Shown: in pieces, positions 1 through 10,100 of the stretch
Position numbering within the stretch: position 1 is the first letter of the stretch
How the letters are laid out: every line of letters begins with the position of its first letter
Source of the DNA: Hydnum rufescens UP504
Taxonomy: Eukaryota; Basidiomycota; Agaricomycetes; Cantharellales; Hydnaceae
DNA length: 64,000 bases
Reading direction: 5' to 3'
Assembly (NCBI GenBank): GCA_014904985.1
Contig: MU129032.1
Location: 36,284 to 100,283 of the forward strand
Made by a program: the position numbers and the translations under genes
Notes under the pieces: model-generated
Told to the model about the DNA's origin: nothing
Databases searched by the model: none
The model's input: only the letters and a program-made list of their open reading frames with translations

Positions 1-979
1 CGGATTTGGCTTCCACTTTTTGAATGACAGTGTACCACCGCTGGTGTCAGTGGACTTTCGCTTGGCCCCAGCAAGGGAGGCCAGAACGGATTGGGCTTTG
101 AGCGTCATGAACACAGTACCACGAGGAGGGCACACCCTTCACAAACTCATTCTGATTCATGAAATCGAGGGGTAGGCCGACCTGTGGTTTTATTCTTGCA
201 AGGGCTTCCGCAAATAAGGGATGATCCTTATCAGTCGTGGAATTCGTGCTGTCAGAAGGTTCGCACCATATCATAGGGCATTTGACGAGACCTATGGTTG
301 CGGCAGGGGTGAGCAACTTTTCCAAATGAGAGAGGCTTATCTCATACCATTTCTTTGGAGGTCAGCATCACATGAAAGGGAGCAGTGAAATATACGCATG
401 AAGGATGGCCACGAACCACCCAAATCTTCAGCAATGATGTTGGAAAGCCGGTATCACCCAGTCTTTGAGTTTTTCTCTGCCAACTCCACTACATAGATAG
501 AAGACTTAATGAATGTCACTGAATGAGCTGGAACGAGCAAAGCCAGACATAGAACTAACCGTTCGGTGCCACCAAACTGCCCTAACGGGCATCTTAATGA
601 CGCGACAAAATGCTATCAAATGCCGGACACAGTGGCGCCATAAGGCATTGTAGGTTCCACAAGAGACAGCACAGAGACTAATGCCAGGAATTGAGTCAAT
701 GAGGGCATACTGCCTTTTCATTTCCATGTCGGCATCCATCATCGCCAAAGTGTCGGAAGATGCGATTGTCAAAGGTAAACTAAGACACCATGAATTCATG
801 CAAGAAGTTGGCAAATATAAATGATCTAAATGGGCAATATTAGTAGAAGTCATATTTTGAAGGGCATAAATCATCCAGGTGTCGTGCCCTACTCTACACT
901 GCATGTACTGTTTAGGTATGGAAGGGGAAAGTGGAAGCAATGTCGGAAGCCGGCTCGAACCGACTTTGAGGATGAACAA
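1..979 (-). pseudogene. Decayed unknown reading frame running off the left edge
   Basis: On the minus strand one frame can be followed from 979 to about 47 with only a few in-frame stops (near 506, 436, 364 and 358). Two open blocks lie at 506-979 (157 residues) and 47-325 (92 residues), and they are in the same frame. The stretch between them still reads like protein (for example GREKLKDWVIPAF near 450). I do not recognise the family. The downstream block has a Cys pair (KCPMIWCEP) and a PLFAEALARIKPQVGLPLDF stretch. The frame probably continues beyond base 1. It lies outside the foldback element that starts at 1728. It could be a decayed transposon protein or a host gene remnant, and the sequence does not decide which. 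Confidence 0.4.
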
Positions 980-1033
980 CTTGTGACTGCGCTGTCTCCC
1001 AATCCACTGTGCTGTTCCACGTCCCTTTTTTGA

Positions 1034-1400
1034 ACTGTGAAGGCGTGCATTCAGCCTGCCTGTGCTGCGCGTGTTCTCAACGTTCCCGCCACATCCTGGA
1101 CTGTATCCCTCTGTGGGTTCATTTAGTATTTTTTCCCTGTATCGATTGATTTATTTTCTCTTCTGAATTTAGCCTCCATTTTGTGCAAATTGCCGCACCC
1201 TTGCCAGTTTTGGACGAAGTGTGCATCACAAGCTTGCCTTTGATTGTGTGCTGTTGTCCTATTTGCTGCATACTGTTGAACCGTGAAGGCGTACATCCAG
1301 CCTGCCTGTGTTGTGTGTGTTCTTGATGTTCCAGCTGCATCCTGAGTTTGTCCCTTGGTGAGTATATTTAGTATATTTTGTTGTTTCTTGCGATTAATTG
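1034..1400. repeat. Diverged direct repeat, two copies about 243 bp apart
   Basis: The block starting near 1034 (gtgaaggcgtgcattcag) recurs near 1277 (gtgaaggcgtacatccag). In both copies similar text follows: a run matching cctgcctgtg, then a stretch ending in ttTAGTAT. Many differences are C/T or G/A transitions, several at CpG. No convincing gene lies between 980 and 1727. Short open frames at 1522-1761 are low-complexity Ser/Pro-rich and overlap on both strands. Confidence 0.55.
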
Positions 1401-1727
1401 TCTTGTCTCTTATGCCTGACATGTACAGATTATGAGAGCATTTGTGAGGTCGTGCAGCATGACCTCCGCCATATACCCACTGGTTCAATTAGAATATTTG
1501 TCATAAACTACATGTACCTCCGTGAACACTCAATCTTCTCACACTTGGGGCCTATGGAATGAACAACACGACGAAACGTTTACTTCGCCAGGGGCGGCTC
1601 GTGTTCCCACTCCTCTCATCACTTCCTCAGCACCTTCCTCATCGTCCCCAAGCAGTTCTCGTCTTAACCCCTCAATTCGAACAAAAAGATGCAATCGCTC
1701 CAAATTCCCAACTGCCAAAGTTGTCAG

Positions 1728-1843
1728 CACCTTGGTCAGTCATCTAAGCCTACCTAGTTAGGTACCACTTCTGGGGCAGATAATGGTACCTAAGTAGGTC
1801 CCATCACTATTTCGGCCAAAATGGCCATTTTTATGATTTCACC
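1728..1843 (+). repeat. Type I terminus of element A
   Basis: The first 115 bp match the reverse complement of 40944-41058 with only two differences that I can find (T/C near 1766, A/G near 1817). The block begins CACCTTGGTCAG, contains the imperfect palindrome with two GGTACC cores, and continues with GGCCAAAATGGCC-like palindromes. The same terminal word, in the form CCTTGGTCAGCC, occurs at the right end of element C (34867-34878). Confidence 0.7.
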
Positions 1844-2061
1844 TCCTAGCCCAGAATTGGCCGAAATGGCCAAAAATTGGCTGAAACTGGGACTTAGAGA
1901 ATCTCAGACTTGCAGCAGGTCATACGGGCATACCAGGGATAGTTCCATTTATAATTATTTATATTATACATATACCCCCACTCAGTGTTTCCTTCAGTGG
2001 TCAGTCCTGTTATTGACTTGTTTATTTATTGATTTATTTATTTAAAAAATTCAATTAATAT

Positions 2062-2300
2062 ACTACACACCCGCTTGGGCGGGTATGGTACCATCCCTCA
2101 AAATTAAAAAAAATAAATAAGTAGCACCACACCACCCTAGCGGGTGTGGTACTGTCCATACAAATCAAAAGAAAAAAAAGCACTACTTAGTAGCACCACA
2201 CACCCGCTTGGGCGGGTGTGTGGTACCGATCCCTCAAAATTTAAAAAAGAAAAAAACTAAGTAGCACCACACCCGCTTGGGCGGGTGTGGTACTGGGGGC
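2062..2300. repeat. Four hairpin-A copies without introns
   Basis: Four hairpins at about 2062, 2125, 2193 and 2263 share the form CACACCCGC-loop-GCGGGTGTG with GGTAC at the base. A/T-rich spacers of about 65-70 bp separate them. The outermost copies lack the intron hairpin. The corresponding outer block on the opposite strand is at 40545-40705, where hairpins also occur without introns. Confidence 0.6.
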
Positions 2301-2377
2301 TGGGCTTGACAATTCATCGTTGGGCGGGTCGTTTGGACGAGTCATGGGTCGTCATTTCGGGGGCTTCAATTTGGATC

Positions 2378-4600
2378 CTAAAATAATAGCATACATTAGT
2401 AAAAAAAAAAATTCAAAGTGACGCAAAGGAGCAGCCTGGGCTGCTCCTCTTGTCGTCATGGTATATATATAAATTTTTAAAAAAATACCTTGTAGTACCA
2501 CACACCCTGCTTCAGCGGGTGTGTGGTACTCATCTTGTACCGTGGTCGCCGCGTAGTTTGGGCTCGGTTTTCCATTTCGCGGGTCAGCTCAGATCCTAGA
2601 ATAATAGAAGCAATTCGAAGTGAGCAAAAGGAGCAGCGCAAGCTGCTCCTTTTACGTCACCGATACGTGTAGAAAGTTTTAAAAAATACCTATAGTACCA
2701 CACACCCGCTTTGGCGGGTGTGTGGTACTCGTTTTGGCCCGCGGTCGCGCACCCCCCACCGTCGGTTTTTCGTACAGGGCTCAGGGGGGCTGGGGGGTTT
2801 TCGGGCATGTACTCGTTCAGGGAGGAGCAAGATCTAGAATAAAAAAATTTAGATTAGTAGGAAGTTAAAAGTGACGCAAAAAGAGCAGCTGTCGCTGCTC
2901 TTTTTGCGCCACTGTATCTATGGGGAACGGGACTCACCTTAGATGACCACACACTCGCCGCCGCGGGTGTGTGGTCTGGCCCATTTCCCTCAGTTCGCTG
3001 GTCGGGTGTGGCGAGTTGCGTCGCGGTTGCGGTTCGCGGGTATTTTTTCGCGGGGTCGCGGGTCTTTTTCGGCGGGGTCGTGGGTCTTGATTAGAGTGTT
3101 TGGGGGGGGGGGGGTCGTGGGTTTAGATGAGAACCTGGAACCAGATAATACATAATATGTTAGTAAAAAAGAAAAAAAGAAAAAGCTACGCCAAAGGAGC
3201 AGCGTATGCTGCTCCTTCGGCGCCACTATATGTTACGAGAATACTTACCTTAAAATTACCACACACCCGCCGAAGCGGGTGTGTGGTTCCGTCTGGGGTT
3301 TCTGGGTCTTGCGTTGTGCGTTCCCGTTCGCGGGATTCGTCTGGTGGGTGTTCCTTGGTCGGTCGTCGTTCGCGGGTTTCGTTCGGTACTTGTTGTTTTG
3401 GCGGGTTGCGTTTGTGGCTTTCCTTTGGCGGGGGCATTGTCATTTCCGCGGGGGGGAGTTCGTCCAGGGATCTTCGTTTTGCTGTTTGGGGTTCAGGCGA
3501 TACTGTAACCTAAAATAATAAATCATGTGTTAGTTAAAAAGTAAAATCAGCGCGAAAGAGCAGCAGATGCTGCTCTTTTCGCGCCATTGTGGGTATACAA
3601 TATTACTTACCTTATAGAACCACACACCCGCCGTAGCGGATGTGTGGTTCATAGGGGTTTTGGCGTCGTTTTGCTGGCGGGTTATCGTTTCGGGGGGGTT
3701 GTTTCACGGCTCTTCATCTGCAGCGATAACCTAGAATGGATCTATTAGTTCAAAAATTAAAAGCAGTGCAAGAAGAGCAGCATTTGCTGCTCTTCTTGCA
3801 CTATTGGGGATGTATAAGTCTACTTATCTTATATAGAACTACACACCCGCCGCAGCGGGTGTGTGGTTCGCATCATCGCCACCTCTCGCCCCTTCGTTTC
3901 GCGTGGTTTCGTTGGGGTGTGGTTTCGTCTGGCGTGGTTTCGTTGGGCGCGGCTTCGTTTGCCGTGGTTCGGTTGCTGTGGTGGTGTGTGAGCCCTAGCC
4001 CGTCGGGCCCCGTCGTTGGGCACCTGGGACCAGGCCAAAACCTAGAATCATCAAAGTAGTTAGTAAAGGCATTTAAACCAACGCAAAAAGAGCAGCTTTC
4101 GCTGCTCTTTTTGCGCGGTAGGGTATAGAACTTACATAGAACCAGACACCCGCCGTGGCGGGTGTCTGGTTTGAGTCGGTTCTTTGGTGGGGTGTTCGTC
4201 GGGTTTTCACTTGGCGCAGTTTCGGTCGGGGCTCGTAGGGTGTTGGTGCGGCTTGAGACCTAGAATATTAAAATATTATTTAGAAATTCGAAGCAGCGCA
4301 AAAGGAGCAGCTATCGCTGCTCCTTTTGCGCGGCTGTATCTATTGGGGGGGGGAAACTCACCCATTGGGCGGTCCGTCGTTTGTTTGGGTATGGCTCTTG
4401 CCGTTCGGACCCTCGTCGTGCGGCGGGTTTTCGTCTCTGGCCGCAGACCATAATCTAAAATAATAAAAGCTATATTAGTATAAGAATTCAAAGTGGCGCA
4501 AAAAGAGTAGCTTGCGCTACTCTTTTTGCGCCATTGTCTCTACTAAGACAAAAACTTACCTTATGACCACACACCCGCAGCAGCGGGTGTGTGGTCGTGT
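2378..4600 (-). repeat. Left array: nine intron-like cassettes on the minus strand
   Basis: Intron-like segments, read on the minus strand, are at 4455-4559, 4260-4361, 4042-4135, 3731-3827, 3510-3610, about 3139-3248, 2834-2937, 2596-2689 and 2378-2488. Most start GTAAGT, GTGAGT or GTATTT, hold a perfect hairpin of the GCAAAAAGAGCAGC type, then a TACTAAC/TACTAAT branch-like site, and end TTATTCTAG or TTATTTTAG. The copy at 3731-3827 has a donor changed to ATAAGT, and the one ending near 3139 has lost its acceptor AG. Exon-like parts are 93-261 nt and most end with the hairpin ACCACACACCCGC-NNNN-GCGGGTGTGTGGT just upstream of the donor. Their lengths are not consistently multiples of three and their translations are low-complexity, so I do not call them coding. 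Confidence 0.65.
4141..4170. other. Hairpin A with paired substitution
   Basis: ACCAGACACCCGC, loop CGTG, GCGGGTGTCTGGT. Compared with the common ACCACACACC...GGTGTGTGGT stem, the C-to-G change in the left arm is matched by the complementary change in the right arm, so the 13-bp stem stays perfect. Confidence 0.85.
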
Positions 4601-4625
4601 GGTCGTGGTCATGCGGTCGTGGTCG

Positions 4626-4643
4626 TGCGCTGTTGCTGCTGCT

Positions 4644-4674
<31 letters not shown>

Positions 4675-4733
4675 TTGCTGCTGTTGCTGCTGCTGTTGCT
4701 GCTGTTGCTGCTGTTGTTGCTGTTGCTGTTGTG
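4626..4733. repeat. CTG/TTG trinucleotide tract
   Basis: A tract of about 108 bp of CTG with interspersed TTG triplets lies just inside the hairpin at 4565. The mirror position in the right arm (about 5460-5490) has no expansion, and the related element at 22985-23010 has only a few CAA/CAG-type triplets. The expansion therefore arose in this arm only. Open frames across it on both strands are by-products of the triplet repeat. Confidence 0.9.
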
Positions 4734-4779
4734 TCGTGGTCGTGTGGTCGCTTGCCGGGTGTGGCTGCGTAGAGTTGCG

Positions 4780-5430
4780 AAATTCAACGCCGGCAATTGC
4801 CGATACTCAAGAAGCGCCTAAGCGCTGGCGCTGCAAGCACAGTACACAATAGTACCAAGCATGTATATTATAAATAGATACTATATAATAAAAATGTGTC
4901 CAGGAAAACCCGAAGAAGACGATGGTAATGAGTCAGAGCTCAATAAGGCATGAGATCGCTAATTACAGAGTGGATTGGGCCACTTCTACGCATCAGAATT
5001 GGCCCAAATTTAAATATAGTAGTGTTATATATACACTCTACATGGGCGATTAATTATCTCGGACGATTTTCGCATTTTTCAATTTTTCACGCCTTCAATT
5101 CCCTATTTAGGGAATTGAAGGCGTGAAAAATTGAAAAATGCGAAAATCGTCCGAGATAGTCAATTGCCCATGTAGAGTGTATATATAACATTACTATATT
5201 TAAATTTGGGCCAATTCTGATGTGTAGAAGTGGCCCAATCCACTCTGCAATTAGCGATCTCATGCCTTATTGAGCTCTAACTCATTATCATCGTCTTCTT
5301 CGGGTTTTCCTGGACAAATGTTTATTATATAGTATCTATTTCACATATACATGCTTGGTACTATTGTGTACTGTGCTTGCAGCGCCAGCGCTTGGGCGCT
5401 TCTTGAGTATCGGCAATTGCCGGCGTTGAA
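4780..5430. repeat. Central palindrome of element A
   Basis: The arms are centred on CCCTA-TT-TAGGG (loop at 5106-5107). Pairing is essentially perfect over about 50 bp on each side and continues outward with scattered mismatches. Outward it includes AT-rich TATA-like tracts near 4862-4892 and 5325-5345, and the small palindromes CGGCAATTGCCG and AAGCGC..GCGCTGG. Differences between the arms, including the CTG tract and hairpin loop sequences, show that it is a real diverged inverted repeat and not a simple assembly fold-over. Confidence 0.8.
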
Positions 5431-5490
5431 TCTCCATCTTGCTTCCCATCTCCGCAACCACAACAAGGAACCGCCCGAAAAGGCAAACGC

Positions 5491-6830
5491 ACGACCACGC
5501 ACCCGCTGCTGCGGGTGTGTGGTCACAAGGTGAGTATTTTTTCTAGTAGATACAACGGCGCAAAAAGAGCAGCGAAAGCTGCTCTTTTTGCGCTGCTTTG
5601 AACTTTTTTACTAACAACCCTTTATTATTCTAGGTCATAGCCTGGTCCCGGGTGCCAAAGGATGAGGCCCAGCCAGTCAGACCCCATACGGTAATACGCG
5701 AACCGAAAACACGCCAAACGAAACGACACGACCCAACGACGCGACACCACGCGACGCAACACCACGCGACGCGACACCACGCGATGCGAAACCCAACGAG
5801 ACCAAACCCAACAACACGAAACCCAGCGACGCGAAACCCAGCGACACGAAACCCCGCAATGCGAAACCCAGCGACGCAAAACCCAACGAAACAACACCCA
5901 GCCAACCGAGCCCGAACGAAAACACGAGAGGTGGTGATACACCGCCCGAGTGGCCATGCGAACCACACACCCGCTGCGGCGGGTGTGTGGTTCTATATAA
6001 GCTAAGTCCATGTTCCCACCCGGCGCAAAAAGAGCAGCACTTGCTGCTCTTTTTGCGCTGTTTTTAAATTTTTAACTAATGTTTTATTTCCTATTCTAGG
6101 CCAGGATATTCCCCCCACGACCGAAAGCCCCCGCGTCACGCGAATCGGAATGCCCGAACGGGCGAATAAACGAATGAAGGCAGGCACACGACGCCACCAA
6201 GACGAAAGTAGGGAGCCACACACCCGCTGCGGCGGGTGTGTGGCAATATTAGATATGTTTTTTTTTAATAACTGCAAACGCGCAAAAAGAGCAGCAGTCG
6301 CTGCTCTTTTTGCGCGAGTTTTGATATAACTGATGTTTTATTTCTATTCTAGGTCAAGCTGTCCAACCTCAATGCGCGGGCCCCCGAGCCAACGAGTACA
6401 CCACCAACCCAACCCCGCCCATACGAAACCACGAACCAGAAGAGCAGGAGAATAGGGCCACACACCCGCCGCGGCGGGTGTGTGGCCATATAATGTATGT
6501 ATTCTTTTAATTTTAGCTAACACATGAAACTTACACCACCAAGCCCGAATCCGCCGACCCACCAACAAAACCCGGCGCGACCCCAGACAACAACCCGCTG
6601 AACGACACGCCGCGAACGAAAACCAGGAACGAAACCCCGCACGACCGCACGAACGAAAACCGCGAACGCCCGTACGAACGAAAACCGCAAACACTCCCTC
6701 GGGAGTCTGCCCAAATGGAGCCCAGGCCCCCGACTGGGGCATATGAGCCACACCCGCTGCAGCGGGTGTGGTGGATTTAAGGTACTTTTCTTCTACTAAT
6801 GTGTTATTTATTAACCTGGCCCACCACCTG
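5491..6830 (+). repeat. Right array: intron-like cassettes on the plus strand
   Basis: The clearest intron-like segment is 5530-5633 (104 nt). It has donor GTGAGT, a 16-bp hairpin at 5558-5593 with loop GAAA, TTTTTTACTAAC, and acceptor TTATTCTAG. Two more, at about 6002-6099 and 6253-6352, keep the hairpin, branch site and acceptor but have altered donors (CTAAGT and ATATGT). Near 6490 and 6780 the intron is shrunken and has lost its hairpin. Exon-like parts are 368 nt (5634-6001) and 153 nt (6100-6252). The first is a low-complexity run of degenerate CGAAACCCAACGA-like repeats. Frames crossing the splice sites are not conserved in phase. Confidence 0.6.
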
Positions 6831-7036
6831 CAAACCCACGACCTGCATGAACTGCCCCCCTGTGGTGGCAGACCCCAGGGGGGGGGATAATATGTATATA
6901 GTGTAATATGTATATAATTACAGTAGTAATAATAATAATAATAAATAAATAAATAATCTAGCACAGCCATGGATTGGCTGAAATGAATCGGAATGGCCGT
7001 ATTTTGGCCAAATTTCGGCCATACTGTCTGGGGACC

Positions 7037-7104
7037 TATTAGGTACCATTTTCTGCCCCGAAAATGGTACCTAATTAGGTCCCCAATTTGACTGACCAGC
7101 CTGG
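7037..7104 (-). repeat. Type II terminus of element A
   Basis: A palindromic block of the form GGGGACCTATTAGGTACC..GGTACCTAATTAGGTCCCC is followed by AATTTGACTGACCAGCCTGG. The same orientation and wording recur at 10529-10605. The opposite orientation (CCAGGCTGGTCAGCCAC) is at 20523, and a related form (CAGCCTGGGCAGTCA) is at 31041. Confidence 0.65.
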
Positions 7105-7127
7105 TTGTCGGTGCGGGTCCGAGTGGC

Positions 7128-10100
7128 ATGATAATGACTGAGTCGAGCCGGATTGGAGGATATCCTTCTGGTCCCATCGTTCAGTCGACCTTCGTTGAAT
7201 CACGCCCATTGGATATCGACTTCGAGCCCGAGCTTGCACCTGAGGTTCATATACATCTCGACCAGGATAAACGTTCTTGTCATGCCCGATGGAAGCATGC
7301 CCAAGCCCGGCACTGGGGAGATGAGGTGCTACCATCTTTGATTTGACCCTATGAGCTTTCAACGGGGGCGAGATGCGGGGGACAAGGTGGACCCAGCACC
7401 ATCGCTATGCACCTGCAATGAAAAGCATTGTGTACTGAGGGTTGTGTGTGTCCACATGGAGTACCTGGAGCGTGTTCAACTTGTCATCTGCAAATGCAAT
7501 CCTGCCACAGCCCAGCTCGTACGTCGAGGATTGTTCCCCTGCGCACCTTTGTCTCTGACATTGGCTGTCAACATGGACGTCCTAGAGTTTGCATTGGAAC
7601 TCTTTGTTCGCATGGGTCCCAATGAGCGGGCATGGGCGGCCACCATGATGAAGTATCTCAAGGCTCATGGCCATGAATTCGCCACTGCGGACTCACTTCG
7701 TTGGTGATTTGCTAATGCTTTGTTGCACTATCAAGTCCTTGTCCATCTCGTCAACATGGAGATGGCGAAAATCATAGATTCCTTTCATGACCCCTCGCTG
7801 GTGCCCTCAGTGTCATCAACTTCCTTGACATCACTGCCCTCTGGGGCCCCAACATCCCTTGGGTCCTCAGGGCCTTCAGTGCCCTCAATTTCTTCTCTAC
7901 CTTCTGCGGCCCCGACATCAGCAGGACCCCTGACGTACCCAGTGCTAGATGAAATGACACCAATACCTTTTCGAAACTACACTAATGCAGCACAATTCTG
8001 TGGGGCATGTGCAAGATGGGCCAAGCATTTATTTGCAATCCTGGTGTCCCCTTTGTTTTGGGGGAAGTCACACCAGTGGACTAGGTGTCAGCACCATAGC
8101 ATGTATTGATGCCAACTTCCAAATCAAACGCAATCGTGACAAAGATCAGTGGAAGGGCTTCGAAGGCGAAACCGGAGCTAGAGACCCCGAGATCTTTTGC
8201 CAAGAACGGTGGAGCCATCCCAAGTAGAGCTCGATATGATGGAAGCCCGTGTTAATGAGCTCCAACCAACAACGAAAACCCATGTCAACTCGGGGCGAAA
8301 ACGAAAAGCGACTGAGATGACAGAGGATGATCGAGCTGTCCCAGGGAAGATGATGCAGTGGAACCTGGGATGAATGTTCCGAACTCGGTTCTCGATATGT
8401 GTGGTGACTCTTTCATTGCAGCGGATGGTGATCGCATTAAAGCTTCTACCAGCAGTTTGATGATACCAGGCTCATGGCCTTACTGTGTTGCCATGACATT
8501 GCCCTTTACGTTGCCAACATGCGCACAGCTGGCGAGAAACAATTTTATGCATTTGCCCTCGTCGCGGCTCTTTTCAAGGAGTTGCCGGAATGGTGGACTG
8601 TGGGGATATTGTATGACATTGTGTGTCAAATCCATCGAAGTCTCCTAAAATGGAACTTTATGCCTGAATGGCATAGTCGCATCGTCTTTGGTGTCTCAGT
8701 CTTCCATGCGTATGGCCACCAATGGACGTGCCAGCTATGGTATCATCCTTGGAAGTCGGAGATCTGGGGCCTTTCTGATGGTGAAGGCTGTGAGAGGTTT
8801 TGGAGTGAACTCCGAAGACTTATTCCCTCTCTAAGGGTTACAGGCTATCACCAACGACTCTTTATCATTGACCTCCAGGTGGAGCACATTGATGAACTGA
8901 AGCAGCAGGGCCTGGCGAAATGGCTGCATGATCGCACTTTATCTGCTCACAAGCAGGAAGGAGAGGCGATGGCAAGGCTTGGTGGGCAGTCTATCTCGTA
9001 CCTCCTGGATCAGTTCAAGTCACAACGAGCTTTCCAAAGCAAACCGATGCCCCGCCAGTCGAAAACCAAAGGAGCTCGTGCAATTGAGCACATCTTGTCC
9101 ATGACACAGACTGCGCAATCCCTGCGGATCCATCTCAAGGAAACGGTGGATGAGCTGGGAGAGCTTGCAACTGATAGCAGCACTGTGGTGGTAGAGGATG
9201 AGCTACGGGCAAAGATTGAGGCTATGCGGTCAAGTATAAAGCGCATCGAGAGTAACATCAAGAAAAAGACGGAGGAACTGCATCTCTCTGATCGGATGTC
9301 CCATAAAGAGTTGGATCGCCTTAAGACCGATAAATGGGTGAACCTACAGCTCAATATACGCGTTGTTCGAGATCAAATTCTGATAAAACTGCGAGCGCGG
9401 AAGTTTGAACTTGCGGGATTGGATCGTGCAGATACTGGCCGCGAGCTTGACCACCGAAGGAAGGAGCATGTTGAAAAGGCAATGAAGAGCCGGGTCTCTG
9501 GAGTACAAGGGGCTCTAAAGCGATATGAGGAGATCCGAAGGGAGATGATGAAGCTTCGGGGGAAGGGGAGTGTTGCAGCGGATGCTTATATCCCCCCAGA
9601 GATATCCTCGTCTGTCTACAAGCTAGATGTAGATGAAGATATCTGGCAAGTACCTCATCATGAGGATCTTGCAAACTTTCCTGATGGAGAGGTACCTGCG
9701 TGGCTTAGAGATAAGGGGGTACGGGATGGGATACGAGCTGCCCAAGAGATTCTAAATTGCCGCCAGGAGCTGGAGCGTTGCAAGGCTGAATTCTCTAACT
9801 TACATACATGGTTTATGACCCAATGTTCTGCCACATGGCATGCATATACTCTTTCTTGTGGTATGTAATCTACATTTGGCTGTCATGATAGGGGTTGACT
9901 GAATTAGCCTCATTCTGCTAGATGCAGAGGTGAAGTTCTTTGCATTACTAGAGTTGCATCACCTGCATGATTTGGTAGAGGCTTGGCAGAGGCATTCATC
10001 AGCAATGCTTGGGAGTGATGGCCAGATTGGCTGGATGAATCTTCCTGAGCAGCCTCCTCCCCTTTGTTATGGTAGGATTCAGATACTGTGTGGGCCTGTG

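Larger units (their letters stand above)
1728..7104. mobile_element. Foldback element A with two outward-facing intron-cassette arrays
   Basis: The left end reads CACCTTGGTCAGTCATC and the right end, on the reverse strand, reads CCAGGCTGGTCAGTCAAATT. Each end is followed inward by a palindromic block with ACCTA..TAGGTACC, a GGGGCAGA-type spacer and GGTACCTA..TAGGTCC (1745-1801 and 7037-7085). A large inverted repeat is centred at 5106. The left array is oriented on the minus strand and the right array on the plus strand, so any transcripts would diverge from the centre. No transposase is encoded inside. I could not see a clear target-site duplication. The ends, the subterminal palindrome and the arrays are direct observations. 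Calling it a non-autonomous foldback transposon is inference. The KDZ gene that follows at 7128 is the nearest possible source of a transposase, but that link is unproven. Confidence 0.6.

Noticed and set aside
3127..4453. Protein-coding exons in the cassette arrays
   Set aside because: Exon-like lengths (93, 124, 214, 120, 261, 144, 107 nt and so on) do not keep a phase, translations are low-complexity, and frames exist equally on both strands.
2062..4600. CRISPR-like array (regular hairpin repeats with variable spacers)
   Set aside because: The setting is eukaryotic, spacing is irregular (93-261 nt), there are two alternating hairpin types and splice signals, and no cas genes are present.
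4589..4852. Frames with poly-Cys or poly-Leu runs
   Set aside because: They are shadow translations of the CTG/TTG tract in different frames.
4780..5430. Central palindrome of element A as a sequencing fold-over artefact
   Set aside because: The arms differ by the CTG tract, loop sequences and many substitutions, and the homologous arms recur at 21986-23151. The inner part of 23154-24517 is too identical to exclude an artefact, which is noted there.
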